From the NCBI GenBank assembly GCA_015680685.1, contig MNCI01036290.1:151901-215900 (forward strand): a stretch of 64,000 nt of DNA, read 5' to 3'. Numbering within the stretch: the first letter of the stretch is position 1; every line of letters begins with the position of its first letter. The translations under genes and the position numbers were made by a program. Positions 13,213 to 24,978 of this stretch are shown in pieces. Source of the stretch: Gnetum montanum. Taxonomy: Eukaryota; Streptophyta; Gnetopsida; Gnetales; Gnetaceae. A model generated the notes under the pieces. It was not told the origin of the DNA, did no database searches, and saw only the letters and a program-made list of their open reading frames with translations.

Positions 13213-14180
13213 ACAGAAGACACAATGCTAACATTGTCGCTTGGTGATCACCAAGACATCGCTTTGATACACTTGAGAGTGTTGCATTGGTTTTTTGTAG
13301 AGGTTCAGACAAAGGGAAAAATGAGATTTAGTAGAGTCCCTCGTCAAAGTGCTCATGAGGGACTTGTTCGTGTTTTTATCTTTACTCCCACTGACCTTTG
13401 ACCTCTTTTAGAATAGGTGTTTCCTTCATAGGATGAGTTGTGTTACATCCGCGAAGGGTTTTGACCTGCCTACAGATGCGTCCCATGTAGCGAGCTATGT
13501 TACACATGTCATGGAATTTGCACTCTAAAGTAGTCAAGCTAGTCGAGGCACTCACTTCGTGATGTCGTAGCATTTGCTGTTGTGGCAAGGCATACTTTTG
13601 GTCATACCCTGTAAGCATGATGCGGAGCAAAACAACCATAATGCGAAGTGAGGGAAAAGGTCCTTCTTACTGCAGATGTTGTTGAAGATCTTGGACATCC
13701 ATGCTGGTGCACAGTGTTCAAAGTAGGAAGGCCAATAGCAGCCTTTGTAGCATCGACATGGAGGAGCTAGTGTCGAAGGCATTGGGAGTTGTTGTGAGTG
13801 TAGATGCTCTGGAATCCTTGCCAAAGTTCTCAGTTTAGCTATGGGATCAGCTACCACATAGCTAAATGTCATTTGAGCTAAGATGTTGGCAGGGGGTTGG
13901 AGGATGACAATATTGTGGCTAGACCACAATACTACTGGAACTCCAGTGGTGGGCACTAGCCAAGGAAGTACCGTCAAGGTGGTCGGTCATGGCAATGGCA
14001 AGTCTAGAGGGCCAGTGTGATGTCATATGAAATCTCTGAAGGGTTAGCACAATGCCAAGGGTGGTAGCATTACGTGCATTTTAGATCATGTTCCCAATGC
14101 ATTGTGAACTACGTTCTAGAGCTGCAATGTCCTGCCTCTACATCGGCACTGTGCATGCTTGTTCGATGTGTACTTGACAT
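13147..14180 (-). other. 3' untranslated region of element 1
   Basis: No coding sequence. Landmarks are shared with the 3' UTRs of element 2 (37527-38990) and element 3 (46632-47990): GATGAGTTGTGTTACATCC near 13420, and a stretch with a GACCACAATACTACTGG-type sequence near 13920. Open frames within it are not conserved between the three copies. Confidence 0.65.
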
Positions 14181-14189
14181 AGATGCATG

Positions 14190-14580
14190 TTAGCGACGTG
14201 ATGTGAACCCAGTTTAAGCTCCTGGTGGACCGTGTGTTGGTTTAGGATCCCAGTGGATTGCTGTGCTGGTTTAAGATCCTAGAAGATCGTACATGCTAGT
14301 TTAACATCATGGCGGATGTGCCATGCCATTTTATAGTTATAGCAGACTAGCTATGCTAGTTTTACATTGTAGCGGACGGTTGTCACCATTTTAATGTCGT
14401 AGCAGATGCTACTTGATGTTGTTGGCAATTTATCATCGTAGCAGATAGTGCTTATTGCTACTAGTTTAACGTCATCGCGGACACTACCCATTTTCGCTAG
14501 TTTAACGTCATTGTGGATGCTGCTCAGTGTCATTGCCAGTTTAACATTGTAGCAAATGGTGCTCATCACCTTCATGCTTT
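14190..14580. repeat. Tandem array T2, 3' copy of element 1
   Basis: Degenerate direct repeats of about 29-31 bp, each with GCTAGTTTAACRTCRTAGCRGA or close. They lie between the end of integrase and the 3' UTR, as in elements 2 and 3. Confidence 0.75.
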
Positions 14581-14890
14581 AGATGTAGTATGGCTTGAGG
14601 TATGAGTGATTCACTGGGTTGGCGAACTCGTTGCTGTCCATGTCCACGAGCTTGAAGGCTCCATTCTTGAAGGCTTTAGTGACCATGTAAGGGCCTTCCC
14701 AATTGGCTGATAATTTTCCCACATGCTCACAGATAGCCTTGAGGATGAGGTCTTGCTTCTATACTAGTCATTGATGTAGGTCAACATGGTGTTTTTGTTG
14801 TTGCTTGCTCTAGTAGCGTTCTATGCAGCTCAGCATCTACATGCGTTCCTCCTCTATTGAGTTGAGATCAATGATTGTTTTGGACTTCTC
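14581..14890 (-). pseudogene. Integrase C-terminal fragment of element 1
   Basis: The minus strand from about 14715 down encodes NWEGPYMVTKAFKNGAF and ends with NHSYLKPYY, the usual end of a plant gypsy integrase. The part up to 14890 encodes the preceding basic region. The catalytic core is absent: T1 repeats begin just above, so one deletion removed everything between T1 and this point. Confidence 0.85.
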
Positions 14891-14899
14891 TCACGACAT

Positions 14900-15180
14900 A
14901 TTTTGGGCCATTTCGTGGCATAGTTTTAGGCCATTTTGGGCCATTTCGTGGCATAGTTTTAGGCCATTTCGGGCCATTGCTAGTTTTAGGCAATTTTGGG
15001 CCATTTTATGGCATAGTTTTAGGCCATTTTGGGCCATAGCATAGCATAGTTTTAGTCCATTTTGGGCCATTTCTAGTTTTAGGCCATTTCGGGCCATTGC
15101 GTGGCATAGTTTTAGGCCATTTCGGGCCATAGCGTAGCATAGTTTTAGACCATTTCGGGCCATAGCGTAGCATGCCAAAA
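14900..15180. repeat. Tandem array T1 of element 1
   Basis: About nine units of 24-33 bp built on GGGCCATTTCGTGGCATAGTTTTAGG. Unit lengths are multiples of three, so the array stays open in several frames on both strands (for example 14891-15178 minus, repeating AMARNGLKL). I take those frames as by-products. The dyad GGCCNNNNNGGCC occurs in most units. Confidence 0.8.
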
Positions 15181-15283
15181 GGATGGTATGTTAACAAAGT
15201 GAAAAATAGTGAATGTACAAGGGATGGCAATTGGGCAGAAAGTAGTGGGGTTGCTACACTATGCGGAGCTACCTCTTGACCCA

Positions 15284-16150
15284 TCATGGGTTGAGCAAAA
15301 TGTAAGGTTGAGGTGTTTTGCTAGGGCCCTCATCCACATAATTGTCCCACGCTTGGAAGGGCAACTCAACCCATACACTTTCATTTTGGAGATCGACTTG
15401 CTGAGCCAATTCTCCTGTTGAATGGTTAATTTGTATGTAAGAAAGTGCTTCATTCTCAGAGATTACGACCTCTGAACCTTGCTCCATGTCTACGTTACTG
15501 ATAGCTTGTGCTGCTACTTCCTCACCATGGATCACCACCTCCCTACTAGCGTATGGTAGGTGGATTTCCTGATGTATAGGTGAGGAGATAGCCCTAAGTT
15601 GTGCTAACCATGATCTCCCCAAGATTAGGTTAAACCTAGGAATTTCCTTGACCACGATGAACATTGCATTTGTAGGGAACTGGTCCCCTACTACGAAGTC
15701 TATGTAGACTGTGCCTTTCACTAGGATGCGTGCCCCATTCAAAAACCTTAAGCATGACATCATTGTGGGTTTGATCTAGTTGACCAAGCCCAACTTGTCC
15801 ACAATAGGGAAGGGGATGAAGTTCATGGTAGCCCCATCATCAATGTGTACCCTTCGGATCTGGTGTTGGCTAACCCGAATTGTGATGAAAATAGGTGTTG
15901 TGGTTACCTAACCCCTCTCGGGATCTTTCCTAATGGCATCATCGTTGAAAGTCAATTGGGATGGCTCAGGCTCTGTGGGTGCAGAGGGAAGCATGACTGA
16001 GTGGATCTCTTCCTCTTCTGCTAGCTCGTCTTTTTTGATCGGAATCGCTGTCAACATGCAGAATAGAGCCTCACGGTGGGGGACAGACGTCATGATTAGG
16101 TTGTATAGGCTTAGTGTAGTGTTTTTCTATTTTAGATCCTACTTGACCTG
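15284..16150 (-). pseudogene. Retropepsin-type protease of element 1
   Basis: Cuts the polyprotein. At 15831-15843 the minus strand encodes DDGAT, where Ty3 proteases normally have D-S/T-G-A; the Ser/Thr place is Asp, also in element 3. Downstream are FVVGDQFPTNA and IPRFNLILGRSWL (flap side and the ILG motif before the C-terminal helix), then IHQEIHLPY and an acidic tail ending near 15284. A stop separates the catalytic motif from the rest. The part before the motif (16093-15908) is a linker found also in elements 0 and 3. Confidence 0.85.
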
Positions 16151-16199
16151 AGTGAGGGCATCCAAAAGGTCTTGGGCACCCCCTATTTAGCACTTTCCT

Positions 16200-19027
16200 C
16201 CTCTTTGATTTGTCCCAGAAGATGAATTTCCCAAGGAGGGGCAACTTCAGATCTAGGTTCAAACCCTTTTTGGCAAGGTGGCACGGACTATGCGGTTATA
16301 GCAATGTTTGTCTTTGGTGATGAAGGTGCAAGTGCAAGGGAAAAAGATGTAGGCTTGGGAATGCCTTGGGTGGTATTCCCCTTCGATGCCTCACCTGCAA
16401 AACCCACTTCTCATTTTTTGGAACAAGAAGGTTATTCAACTATCTTATGCGAGGTAGGGGTTGTCGAAGGAGTTGGCCCCCTAATGATGAAAGGAGCTAA
16501 TGGTGTTAACGGGAGAAGTAGCATGGTTTTGCTAACAGGTGGTGCGGAGATGGACACCCGTGGAGGGACTCTTAGGATGAAAGGCTATTGCAAGCTTTGA
16601 TTAGCCACTCGTGGTGCTGGTGCACTACATTGAGGCACATGGACGATGAATGGCTGCTAGGATGGCCTAGGATCACTATCAATGTCGATGGTATTGATGA
16701 TGCAACTAGCATTATTGGATTTGAGGAGGTCTTTGTAGACATGCATAGAGAGGTTTTCGGGACGTACTAGGTTTCTTTCATCCAACACCAGTTTTCCCTA
16801 ATCGATCGATCTCTGTATGTCATCCTGCAATGCCAGACAGTAATCTTTGTTGTGACCACACCATTGGTGGTAGTCACAAAACCTATCCACCCAGAAATCC
16901 TTAGGAACTGGGGGCTCATTGGGCAAGGCCAAAGAGGGGTTCCTAAGGAGCTCGCAATAGCGTTGATGTCTCTTGATTCCTTCTTCTGACATTTGCTTGT
17001 ATTCGATGTGCCCTGCTGCCAATAGTTGCTTCAAATGTTCTAAAGGCTTGAGAGGTAGTGGGGTGTACTTTGAGTGATCTTTATGCTCAAAGTTCAGTTT
17101 GGGTTGTGCATATGTCTCAGGTGTAGGAATTGGAGGTTGCGGCATGTTGTCCTACTTGGGCATCGAGTTAGCTGCGGGTACGGCAAATTTCTTATTGCCC
17201 TTGTTACTATTGTTACTAGGTCTAGGCTTGGCCTTAGCTACCATAGTGGCCACTGTGGTCATTGGGGCCTTACCCTTATCCTTCTTTTCTTGCCTCAGTC
17301 GTGTCCTATATGCTCTTAGTCTAAGCAAAGGCTTGACTAAGAGTGTGAGGGGTGAGGTAGTATAGTTTAGACTTGATAAAGTCATTCACTGCACCCTTAA
17401 AGATGGCCAACAAGTGGGCCTCCATGATGGGCTCGCAGATTTCATTAAGGGTCACGCTCTAATGCTAGATGAACTTCTGGACCGATTCCAGAGGCTCCTA
17501 CTTCATGCTCATCAGCTGGTCCAACATGATTTTTGGCTTTAAGTTATACTTGAAGCGTGTCATGAACTGGGTTAGAAGCTCCTCTAGAGTTGAAATGGAT
17601 TAGTGTGGAAATGCGTGATACCAATCTAAGGATCTCCCAACTAGGGACATAGCAAAGACATGAATAATCGTGTGTGGCCATTTTTGTAATAGGAGAGACT
17701 TAGACCTAAAGGTAACTAGATGAGCGTTGGGATCGCCCTCCCCATTGTACTTCATGAAGTGTGGGAGAGACATCCCTGGGGGTAAGAAAGGATTGTAGGG
17801 CTGATGGGATCATCTTGGTAAAAGTCCATGACTTGTACCATGTCAGACCCAATAGATTTGAGGTATTTATTTCCTTGGTGAGAGTTTGGATAAGCTGGAA
17901 TGCTTGATCCAAAACCTGCGATGATGTGGCCAGTTGGGGAACTGCTATGGCAGTTCCCACCTGAGGAATGGTGGGGGTGGTGGCATGACCCATCGACAGT
18001 ACCATTGGGATAGCCCCCGTGAAAGGTGCTGCTTGCGCTTTCCACCACCTGGTAGGTGGTGTTGTCAAAGCAGCAACCATGGTTTGAGTTGCCAGATAGA
18101 CTACTTGGGTCACCGGTGGAATAGACCATAGCCCCGTGTTGGGTTGTACCATTTGTGGGGTTTGGTAGGTCTAAGGGTGAACATAATGAGACATATGTGA
18201 TGGTTGTGGAATGGGCAAAGAAGTAAATGGGGTCCACCATGTGGATGGGCCTAGGCCCGTCGTAGTGGTGGAACAGACGTGAATGTAGGAATTGAAACAA
18301 AAGTTGCATACAACTGCAAAGTAGGTAGAGTATGAATGTGCGGTAGGGTAGCCATGATTGGTGTGTGATGCACTATAGGAATGGATTGATGAATAGTTTA
18401 TGGAGGCATAGTTTCTGCAAATGAAATAGGGAAATAAGGGCGTTGATACGCTGGGAAGGTGACATGGCTACCCATTGTGGCTATAGTTGCAGGCTATGGG
18501 AGTGTAGGGATGATGACAAAGGGAGTGATGATAGGCAATGAATTTTCCCTAAAGGACTAGGTAGGAGGGACAGGAACGGGGTTGGTTTGACCTCCCTCAT
18601 CAGATTTGGAATTGAGTTCCTCCTGTCCATCTTGGAAGGCATCATCTTGGTTGGACACTGTGTCCCACTACTCCCTAAGCCTAGCCAACTAGATTAGCTG
18701 GTTTAGAAACCTTTGGTTTGCCTATGTCAAAGGTATGGAAGCACTGGGAGTGGGAACAAACTCTTTCCCATCGTAGTAAGCAAACTTGAAGCTACATTTG
18801 CCCTCGAATTTGTGTACATCCAAAGGAAGGTTCACCTAAACCTTTGCACAAAGGAAGTTATAGTGCTCATGTTGCTGGGCCAAGCCCTTAGGTCCCCAAT
18901 TTTGGATCCTGAGGGATCGACATGTTTCCAACATTGGGTTCAGCAATTTTTTGGCACCAGTGATGCCTTGAACCATGATGGGAACTTCAATGTTGAAGGT
19001 ATTAACAATAGTAGTTGCGGAAGTCAT
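16200..19027 (-). pseudogene. gag of element 1
   Basis: Capsid and nucleocapsid precursor. It starts at ATG 19027 by homology with elements 0 and 3. The N-terminal part (19027-18560) is followed by a Pro/Thr/Ala-rich stretch, then the retrotransposon gag core with MDFYQDDPISP near 17830-17800. A second half near 17400-17700 encodes the LDQLMSMK region. At 17145-16798 lies the nucleocapsid-like part FCDYHQWCGHNKDYC, the plant Tat/gypsy C-x2-H...GH...C motif, followed by LQDDIQRSID. Several frameshifts and stops break it. Confidence 0.82.
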
Positions 19028-19462
19028 TGCTACTAAGCTAGATAGTTTTGCAAATGGAAAAAAGCAAGGAAATTGGAAAGCTAAATAGTTTTGCAAATGA
19101 GAAGAGCAAAAAAGTTGCTAGTAATCAAGAAAAAAAAGCCTTTCTGTCTTGCAATGCTCCCGAGGAACCGTTGAGGTGACTGACCTGTACCACATGATGC
19201 ATAAGCAACCGCAAAAGGGTATCACGTTTACACTAGTGCACGATAGAGTACACAACACATGCAAGACTACCATAGGATAGGCAAGTCAGTTGGCAACTGG
19301 AGGCTTCATGTCCTATACGGTTCCCGAGGAATCATCAAGGCAACTGATCTACATCACACGATGCGTAAACAACTGCATATGGGTGTCAAGTTTACGCTAA
19401 TGCGTATCAAGATGTAGAAGGGTTACAAGACCACCGTGACAAGCAGAAAAGGCACCAAAAGT

Positions 19463-19479
19463 CCCTCCTTCTAGCACTA
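19463..19479 (-). other. Primer binding site of element 1
   Basis: The minus strand reads TAGTGCTAGAAGGAGGG about 12 bases inside the 5' LTR end. One base differs from the TGG start expected. Confidence 0.7.
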
Positions 19480-19491
19480 GAAAAAATTTTA

Positions 19492-21025
19492 TGACTGAAA
19501 ACATCGGTGGCTAGAAAACACCAAGGGGTCGTCAACCATTGATAGTCTCAACCCTATTTCCGTAGGAGGGCCGTGTTGGATGGGATGGAAATGGGGCACC
19601 TTGAACAGTTTGGTCGATCAAACAAGGAGTTAGTCGATGTCTATATAACCTTTTGCAATGTGTTATTTGAAAACGAGACTGATAGCATGAAGTAATGCTT
19701 AGATGTAAAAGAAGTAGAAAATAGTGTAGAATGAAATAATAAGAAAAAGAAAAAGTGCTTCGAAGCTATGAATTCGCTCTGTCAAGATGGATACAATTAG
19801 TTACACAGTACTGAGAAGTGCAGAGATCTCGAGAGTAACCAAGACATGTAGAGCGAGATGGCTGTGTGCTTGAACACGGGCTTAGTTGTTAATAATGTGA
19901 AGTACTACCAAGGTGGTAGAGAAGAGTAGAAAAAAATGCCAACTGAGAGTGCTAACTGTTTACAATGTCAAAACAGGAAGCTTACAATGCTCAAGGTTAT
20001 AGTGCTAACTTTTGCTTGTCAGCCAACAAAATTGTTAGCCGGCTAGATTACCTAAAGAGTCAGAGAGTGTGCCCTAGAGCATGAGAGCTAGAGAGAGCCT
20101 AAGTATCACTCATCAGGGTATTTATAGGACCAAGGGCATGTGAAAGATGTGGTTTGGACATCATGTGCCTTGGGCCTATGCTGACTTGTCTATGCTGCAT
20201 GTGCCTGCATGACCATTTGGCAAGCCTTCCATGCCATAATTACAAACCTACCGCATCATAATTACGCTGTTAGAGCAATGGTGTAATTAGGTGAAGTGCA
20301 TTAATGTCGCGTAACCACTTTCCACTATTTTCTATACTTTGTAGCATAGCATGTTTGGTATGGCGTAGCATCTTGTTACGTTGTGCTATGTTACGCAGCG
20401 TAACGTAACCATCGATTTGAAGCAAAGAATTTTCATTGTGTCTTACTACCTATGTTGGAAACCTTTGCAGTGTTGTGACTACTAGTCATAGGTTTGCTAC
20501 ACTACGTAGCATATCATAATGTAGCAGTTATCCTTAGTCTCAAAAAAATGTTGTCGATCTGCAAACTTTGCCTTTTGCACTATGAAGCTTGCGAACTTGC
20601 TAATCCCACCCTTTGAGATGCCTTCTGTTACTATTGCAGAATTTCTATGCCTCGCTGCGCCATGTAGCTTAGCATAGTGTAGCAGCAAACATGGCCTATT
20701 TTTGCCAGGTTCACCACTTTCGGATGAAAGGAGACATTGCTAACGACTTGAAGTTGGGCAAGGGGACTAGTTGTCTAGCTTTTGCTATGCTATGCTACGT
20801 TGCGTAGCATAGCATAGTGTAGCACTGTGCTTCTGCAAACGTCTTCCAAAGTTTGCTACGCTACACGATGTAGCATAGTGTAGCAAGACTCCTTGACTTA
20901 GAAAACTTGCTGAAGCAAATAGTCTGAACATCAGAGCATCCATCTCTTGAAGAACTATCGTGACACTGTGCGATTTGCAAAGACCTGGTGAAGCAAGGAT
21001 GTCTTTGAATTTTGGGTTTTTTTAC
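19492..21025 (-). repeat. LTR B: 5' LTR of element 1
   Basis: TGACTGAAAAC at 19492 to TTTACA at 21025; element 0 gag resumes at 21026. TATA box on the minus strand near 20115-20126. It carries a 33-bp palindrome with perfect 15-base arms at 20785-20817 and a shorter one near 20855. Confidence 0.85.
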
Positions 21026-22985
21026 AAACCTTCACTAGTAATAGGTAGCCACCAAATGCTATGAAAGAAACAACATGTATGACCCTTAGCCTCCTTTCCC
21101 TCTATTATTCCTTTGTAGTCGGTTCAATTTTCCTAGCTAGTGTTGGTGGCATCCATGTTGCCATACGTGCACACTATGCTCATCTCACAACCACAAACAA
21201 TCCCTACTTCCATTATTTCTTTTATGACAGTTCCACCACTAACAACAGTTTCAACCTCAACTACGTGGTGGGCAGCAACATGCTTCCCTACCATTCAATT
21301 GTTCCAGATGCCACTATAAACACAACCAAAAATATATCAAGTGCCACACATGGTGCAACTGACAATGGGGTTGTGGGCCACTCCAACAGCACCACCGATG
21401 GTAGATGCTCAAGTAGCATCACCTATAGGGTTGGTAGCTACTCTAGCGACATCACCTATGGGACTATGGGCCACTCCGATAGCACCACCAATGGGAGCCA
21501 CTCCAATGGCATCCCTAACAAGGCTAGTAGCTACACTAACAACATCATTGATGATAGCCACTCCAATGGCACCATCCATGATGTAACTAATGCAACCCTC
21601 CATGACACCCCCTAGTCTAGATCAAGCATTTCAACTCATTCAAATCCTAACTAATAAAGTCAAGCAACTTAAAGCTGCTAACTCTGAAATAGTCCATGTA
21701 ATGGACTTTTATCATGATGATCCTATTAGCCCCATCATTCCTTTGCTCATGTTGCCTCTTAGGGTACAACTTCCCCAATTCATGAAATACAATGGAGAGG
21801 GTGATCCAAATGGCCACCTAGCTACTTTCCAATCCAAGTCCTTATTACTACAACTATGGCCACATGATATTATTTGTCTTCACCATGTCTTTGACTGGCA
21901 AAGATTTAGATTTGTATCATGTGCTTTCTCATGCTTCTATTTCAACTCTAGAGGAGTTGTTGAGTTAGTTCATAACCCAATGCAAGTACAACTTGAAGCC
22001 AGAAGCCACGTTAGACTAGCTCATGAGTGTCAAGCAAGAAGCACTAGAAATCATGCTGAAATTCATACAACATTAGAGTGTTTCTCTAAATGAGATTCGT
22101 GAGCCCATTGCTGAAACTCATTTGCTAGCCATTTTTAAGGACACTATAAATGATTTTATTAAATCTAAAATGTATTACTTAGCCCCACAATTCCTTAGTC
22201 AATCCTTTGCTCAAACAAAGAGCATACAAGATGTAGCAGAGGCTAGCAAGGACCCAACTTACATAGCTTACAAGAAGGCATATACAAAGAAACATAAGGA
22301 AAAGGAAAATTCTATGCCAACTACTATGGCTAGGATGGCTAATGAGACCAAGCCCAACAACAAAAAACATGCTACCAAAGCATCTAAGGCCCTGACCACT
22401 ACCAAGAAAACCTCCAACTCTAATAACATAGGAACTAACCAACCTACAACATCAACAAGCATGACACAAGCTTCATCAAGGCCAAATTTTGACCACAAGG
22501 ATCTCTTGAAATATACCCCATTGCTGATTAAGCCATTGGAGCTTTTGGATCAACTGTTGAGTGCTAGGTGTGTTCAACATAAGCAAATGTCAAATGAGGC
22601 TTGTAAATGTCATGAGAGGTACTATGCGATCCTTTGAGTCCCCTCTGTAGCTATGGCCAATGAGCCTCCAATGCTCAAAAATTTTAGGTTGGATCGGTTT
22701 TGTAACTACCACTAGATATTTGGCCATGACACAAATTACTGCTTAGCATTGAAAGATGATATCCAATGCGTGATTGATCAAGGTAAGCTAGTCCTTGATA
22801 AAAATAGTCATGTTCAGCTAAAGAACCAATCTATGAATGTCTATAAGGATCCATTGAACACTAGCAATGTAGGATATACCATTAATGCTCTTAACATTGA
22901 TGAAAACATAGAGTTAACACAGGAGTCATTTGTGGTCCATGTGCCTTCTTGTGATGTTGAAGCTTTGATGTCAACCAGGTCATAG
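21026..22985 (+). pseudogene. gag of element 0, second part
   Basis: Continues the gag begun at 11047. First comes a low-complexity Thr/Ser/Asn-rich region (21061-21615), then the gag core: LDQAFQLIQ near 21620, MDFYHDDPISPII near 21700, FMKYNGEGDPNGHLATFQ near 21780. A basic Lys/Thr-rich linker follows (22250-22450), then KPLELLDQLL near 22540. The nucleocapsid-like region at 22680-22780 reads DRFCNYH*IFGHDTNYC, with one stop. Several frame changes are needed. Element 1 is inserted at its upstream end. Confidence 0.82.
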
Positions 22986-23479
22986 ATCCCCTTTGTCATC
23001 AAGGTACCATGTCAGGCACCTGCAACAACTTTCATGGTCAAGGACTTGCAGCATGTTGCAACAATGACCCAAGCATATTTTGTTATAAGGGTGCCAAAAC
23101 ATACAAACCTTTCATTGGCCTAGAGTCCAGTGGTTGGAACTGTATCACAACCTTCTCACCTGAACAAATGTGATTAGAACCTAGCTAACAAGATGATTAG
23201 GGAACACATTGCACTAGGCCCCCCTATGCCCACCCCCTATCGACCGTTCCCATGACACCACAATCTAAAGATAAGATGAAAATACACTTACAAAAAGAAA
23301 CTATCTAAGCCTAGAAGCCTACTACCAAACCAAAATCCAAGTCCTCTCCTCCTCAGGGAATTCATCTCTTAGGGTGTATGGAGGAAATAAAAACCACCAA
23401 ACAACCAAATGGTGGACTAGATTTCCTAGATGCACTTACATAGGTCAGACAAGCTTTAAAACAAAAAAATAAAATGTTA

Positions 23480-24340
23480 AGCTTATACGATTTAATAATA
23501 AATTGTGCATCATAAGGCTTTGATCCACATGTTTGCATCCATTCTTATTAAGGAAGATATGCCAACAGAGGAAAGAGCCATTCATGCCATCATGCTTCCA
23601 CCTACAATTGAAGAAAAACCATAGTCAACCCTCCTAACTTTTCATGATGAAGCCATTAAAGTTGATCCTAAAAGAGGTCAAGTAACCACTACCCCTATGT
23701 TCATAATAATTTGTGTATGTTAATACAGGATTTGTAGGGTGCATGTCAATGATGGGGCCACAACCAACATAATTCCATTCCCTCTTGTTGACAAGCTGGG
23801 CCTGGTGGATCAAATCAAGCCCACAACTTCTTATTTGAAGTCATTCAATGGGGCATGCATCATAGTCAAGGGAACCATCACTATCAATTTCATGGTAGGG
23901 GACCAATTTCCCACTAATGCAGAATTCATCATGGTAGAGGAGATTCCTAGGTTCAATTTAATCTTAAGATGATCTTGGCTAGACCAATTAAGGGTTGTCT
24001 CTTCACAAATCCACCAAGAGATCCATCTACCCTATGTGGGTGGAGAAGTTGTGATTTTTGGTGATGACATAGTCCCTTGAGCTATCAACAATATAGACAC
24101 TAAGCAAGGGTCGAAGATAGAAGTCTCTGAAGATGCATCACCTATTTGCAATAAAACCCAATGTTGTTTAGCAAGTGAACCAAGTAAAACTAACAATATA
24201 CACGAAGAAACTATATGGGCAGAGTTGCCTTTCTCAATGGCAAATGATAGCCTAGAAGAGTATTGCCTTAAGTCTTCCAAGTCATATGCATCACCTAACC
24301 CACACCAGGTTAGGAAACATCTATGTGATTAGGGTATGTC
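23480..24340 (+). pseudogene. Protease of element 0
   Basis: The catalytic segment near 23748-23763 is VNDGATTN, compared with VDDGATTN in element 3, so the first Asp is now Asn. It is followed by IPFPLVDKLGLVDQ, then GDQFPTNAEFI and IPRFNLIL before a stop. A conserved tail (LRVVSSQIHQEIHLPYVG near 23985) ends at a TAG at 24330-24332. A GTATGT follows at once and is one candidate 5' splice site for a sense-strand intron. Confidence 0.83.
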
Positions 24341-24435
24341 TCTAATTTACTCTTTTAATTCTTTTGTCTTTAGTAATTTTGTTTATATTTTTTTGATTTT
24401 GTGTTATGTTTACTTTTTTTGTTAGTTATCACATG

Positions 24436-24810
24436 GCCCAGAACAGCCTTAAGCTATTGCACAGCCCGCTAAGGCCTAAAACTGGCAATCCACTACTTCT
24501 TTTTACAACTATAACATGGCCTAAAATGGCCTTAAACTAGCCATGACCTGAAATGGCCTTAAACTATAACATGGCCCGAAATGGCCTTAAACTATAGCAT
24601 GGCCCGAAATGGCCTTAAACTAGCCACGGCCTAAAATGGCCTTAAACTATAGCATGAACTAAAATGGCCTTAAACTATAACATGGCCCAAAATGGCCTTA
24701 AACTATAGTGTGGCCCAAAATGGCCTTAAACTATAGCATGGCCTAAAATGGCCTTAAACTAGCCATGGCCTGAAATGGCCTTAAACTATCACATGGGGCC
24801 CACAAGGGGC
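24436..24810. repeat. Tandem array T1 of element 0
   Basis: About a dozen units of 26-28 bp with ACATGGCCYRAAATGGCCTTAA as core. It lies between the 3' ends of two converging genes: protease (plus) and the antisense gene (minus, stop at 24979). Confidence 0.85.
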
Positions 24811-24978
24811 CTAATTACATCAACAAAAATCCCAAGCAAAAGAAATCAAATAAGTATCATTATTTTTTATTAAATTGTAAATGAAATACATAGTCCAAGA
24901 TTACATCCACTTTTAAAGTTACAAAATTGCCCAACAATGAGGTTACATCTCAAACATTTTAACACATCAGTGTATAGA

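Larger units (their letters stand above)
11587..21025 (-). mobile_element. Element 1: internally deleted Tat retrotransposon inserted in gag of element 0
   Basis: Minus strand. 5' LTR at 19492-21025, PBS at 19463-19479, gag and protease 19027-15284, array T1, then only the integrase C-terminus (14890-14581), array T2, 3' UTR, PPT and 3' LTR (13146-11587). The antisense gene, RT, both RNase H domains and the integrase core are missing, so it could only move in trans. Its two LTRs differ at about 30 of 265 bases where I aligned them (11971-12250 against 19855-20130), mostly transitions. No clean 5-bp target duplication is visible at the ends. Confidence 0.88.

Noticed and set aside
13552-13977. 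141-codon open frame as a host gene
   Set aside because: It lies in the 3' UTR of element 1, and the matching regions of elements 2 and 3 are not open in that frame.
14891-15178. Open frame of repeated AMARNGLKL units as a real repeat protein
   Set aside because: It comes from array T1, whose unit length is a multiple of three; overlapping frames on both strands are open as well, and it is not kept in the other elements.
16304-16770. Plus-strand open frames opposite gag of element 1
   Set aside because: They are antisense shadows of gag; the antisense gene of this family lies elsewhere and has different exons.
11587-21025. Clean target site duplication of element 1
   Set aside because: Flanks at 11578-11586 and 21026-21032 show no convincing 5-bp repeat after decay of the LTR ends.
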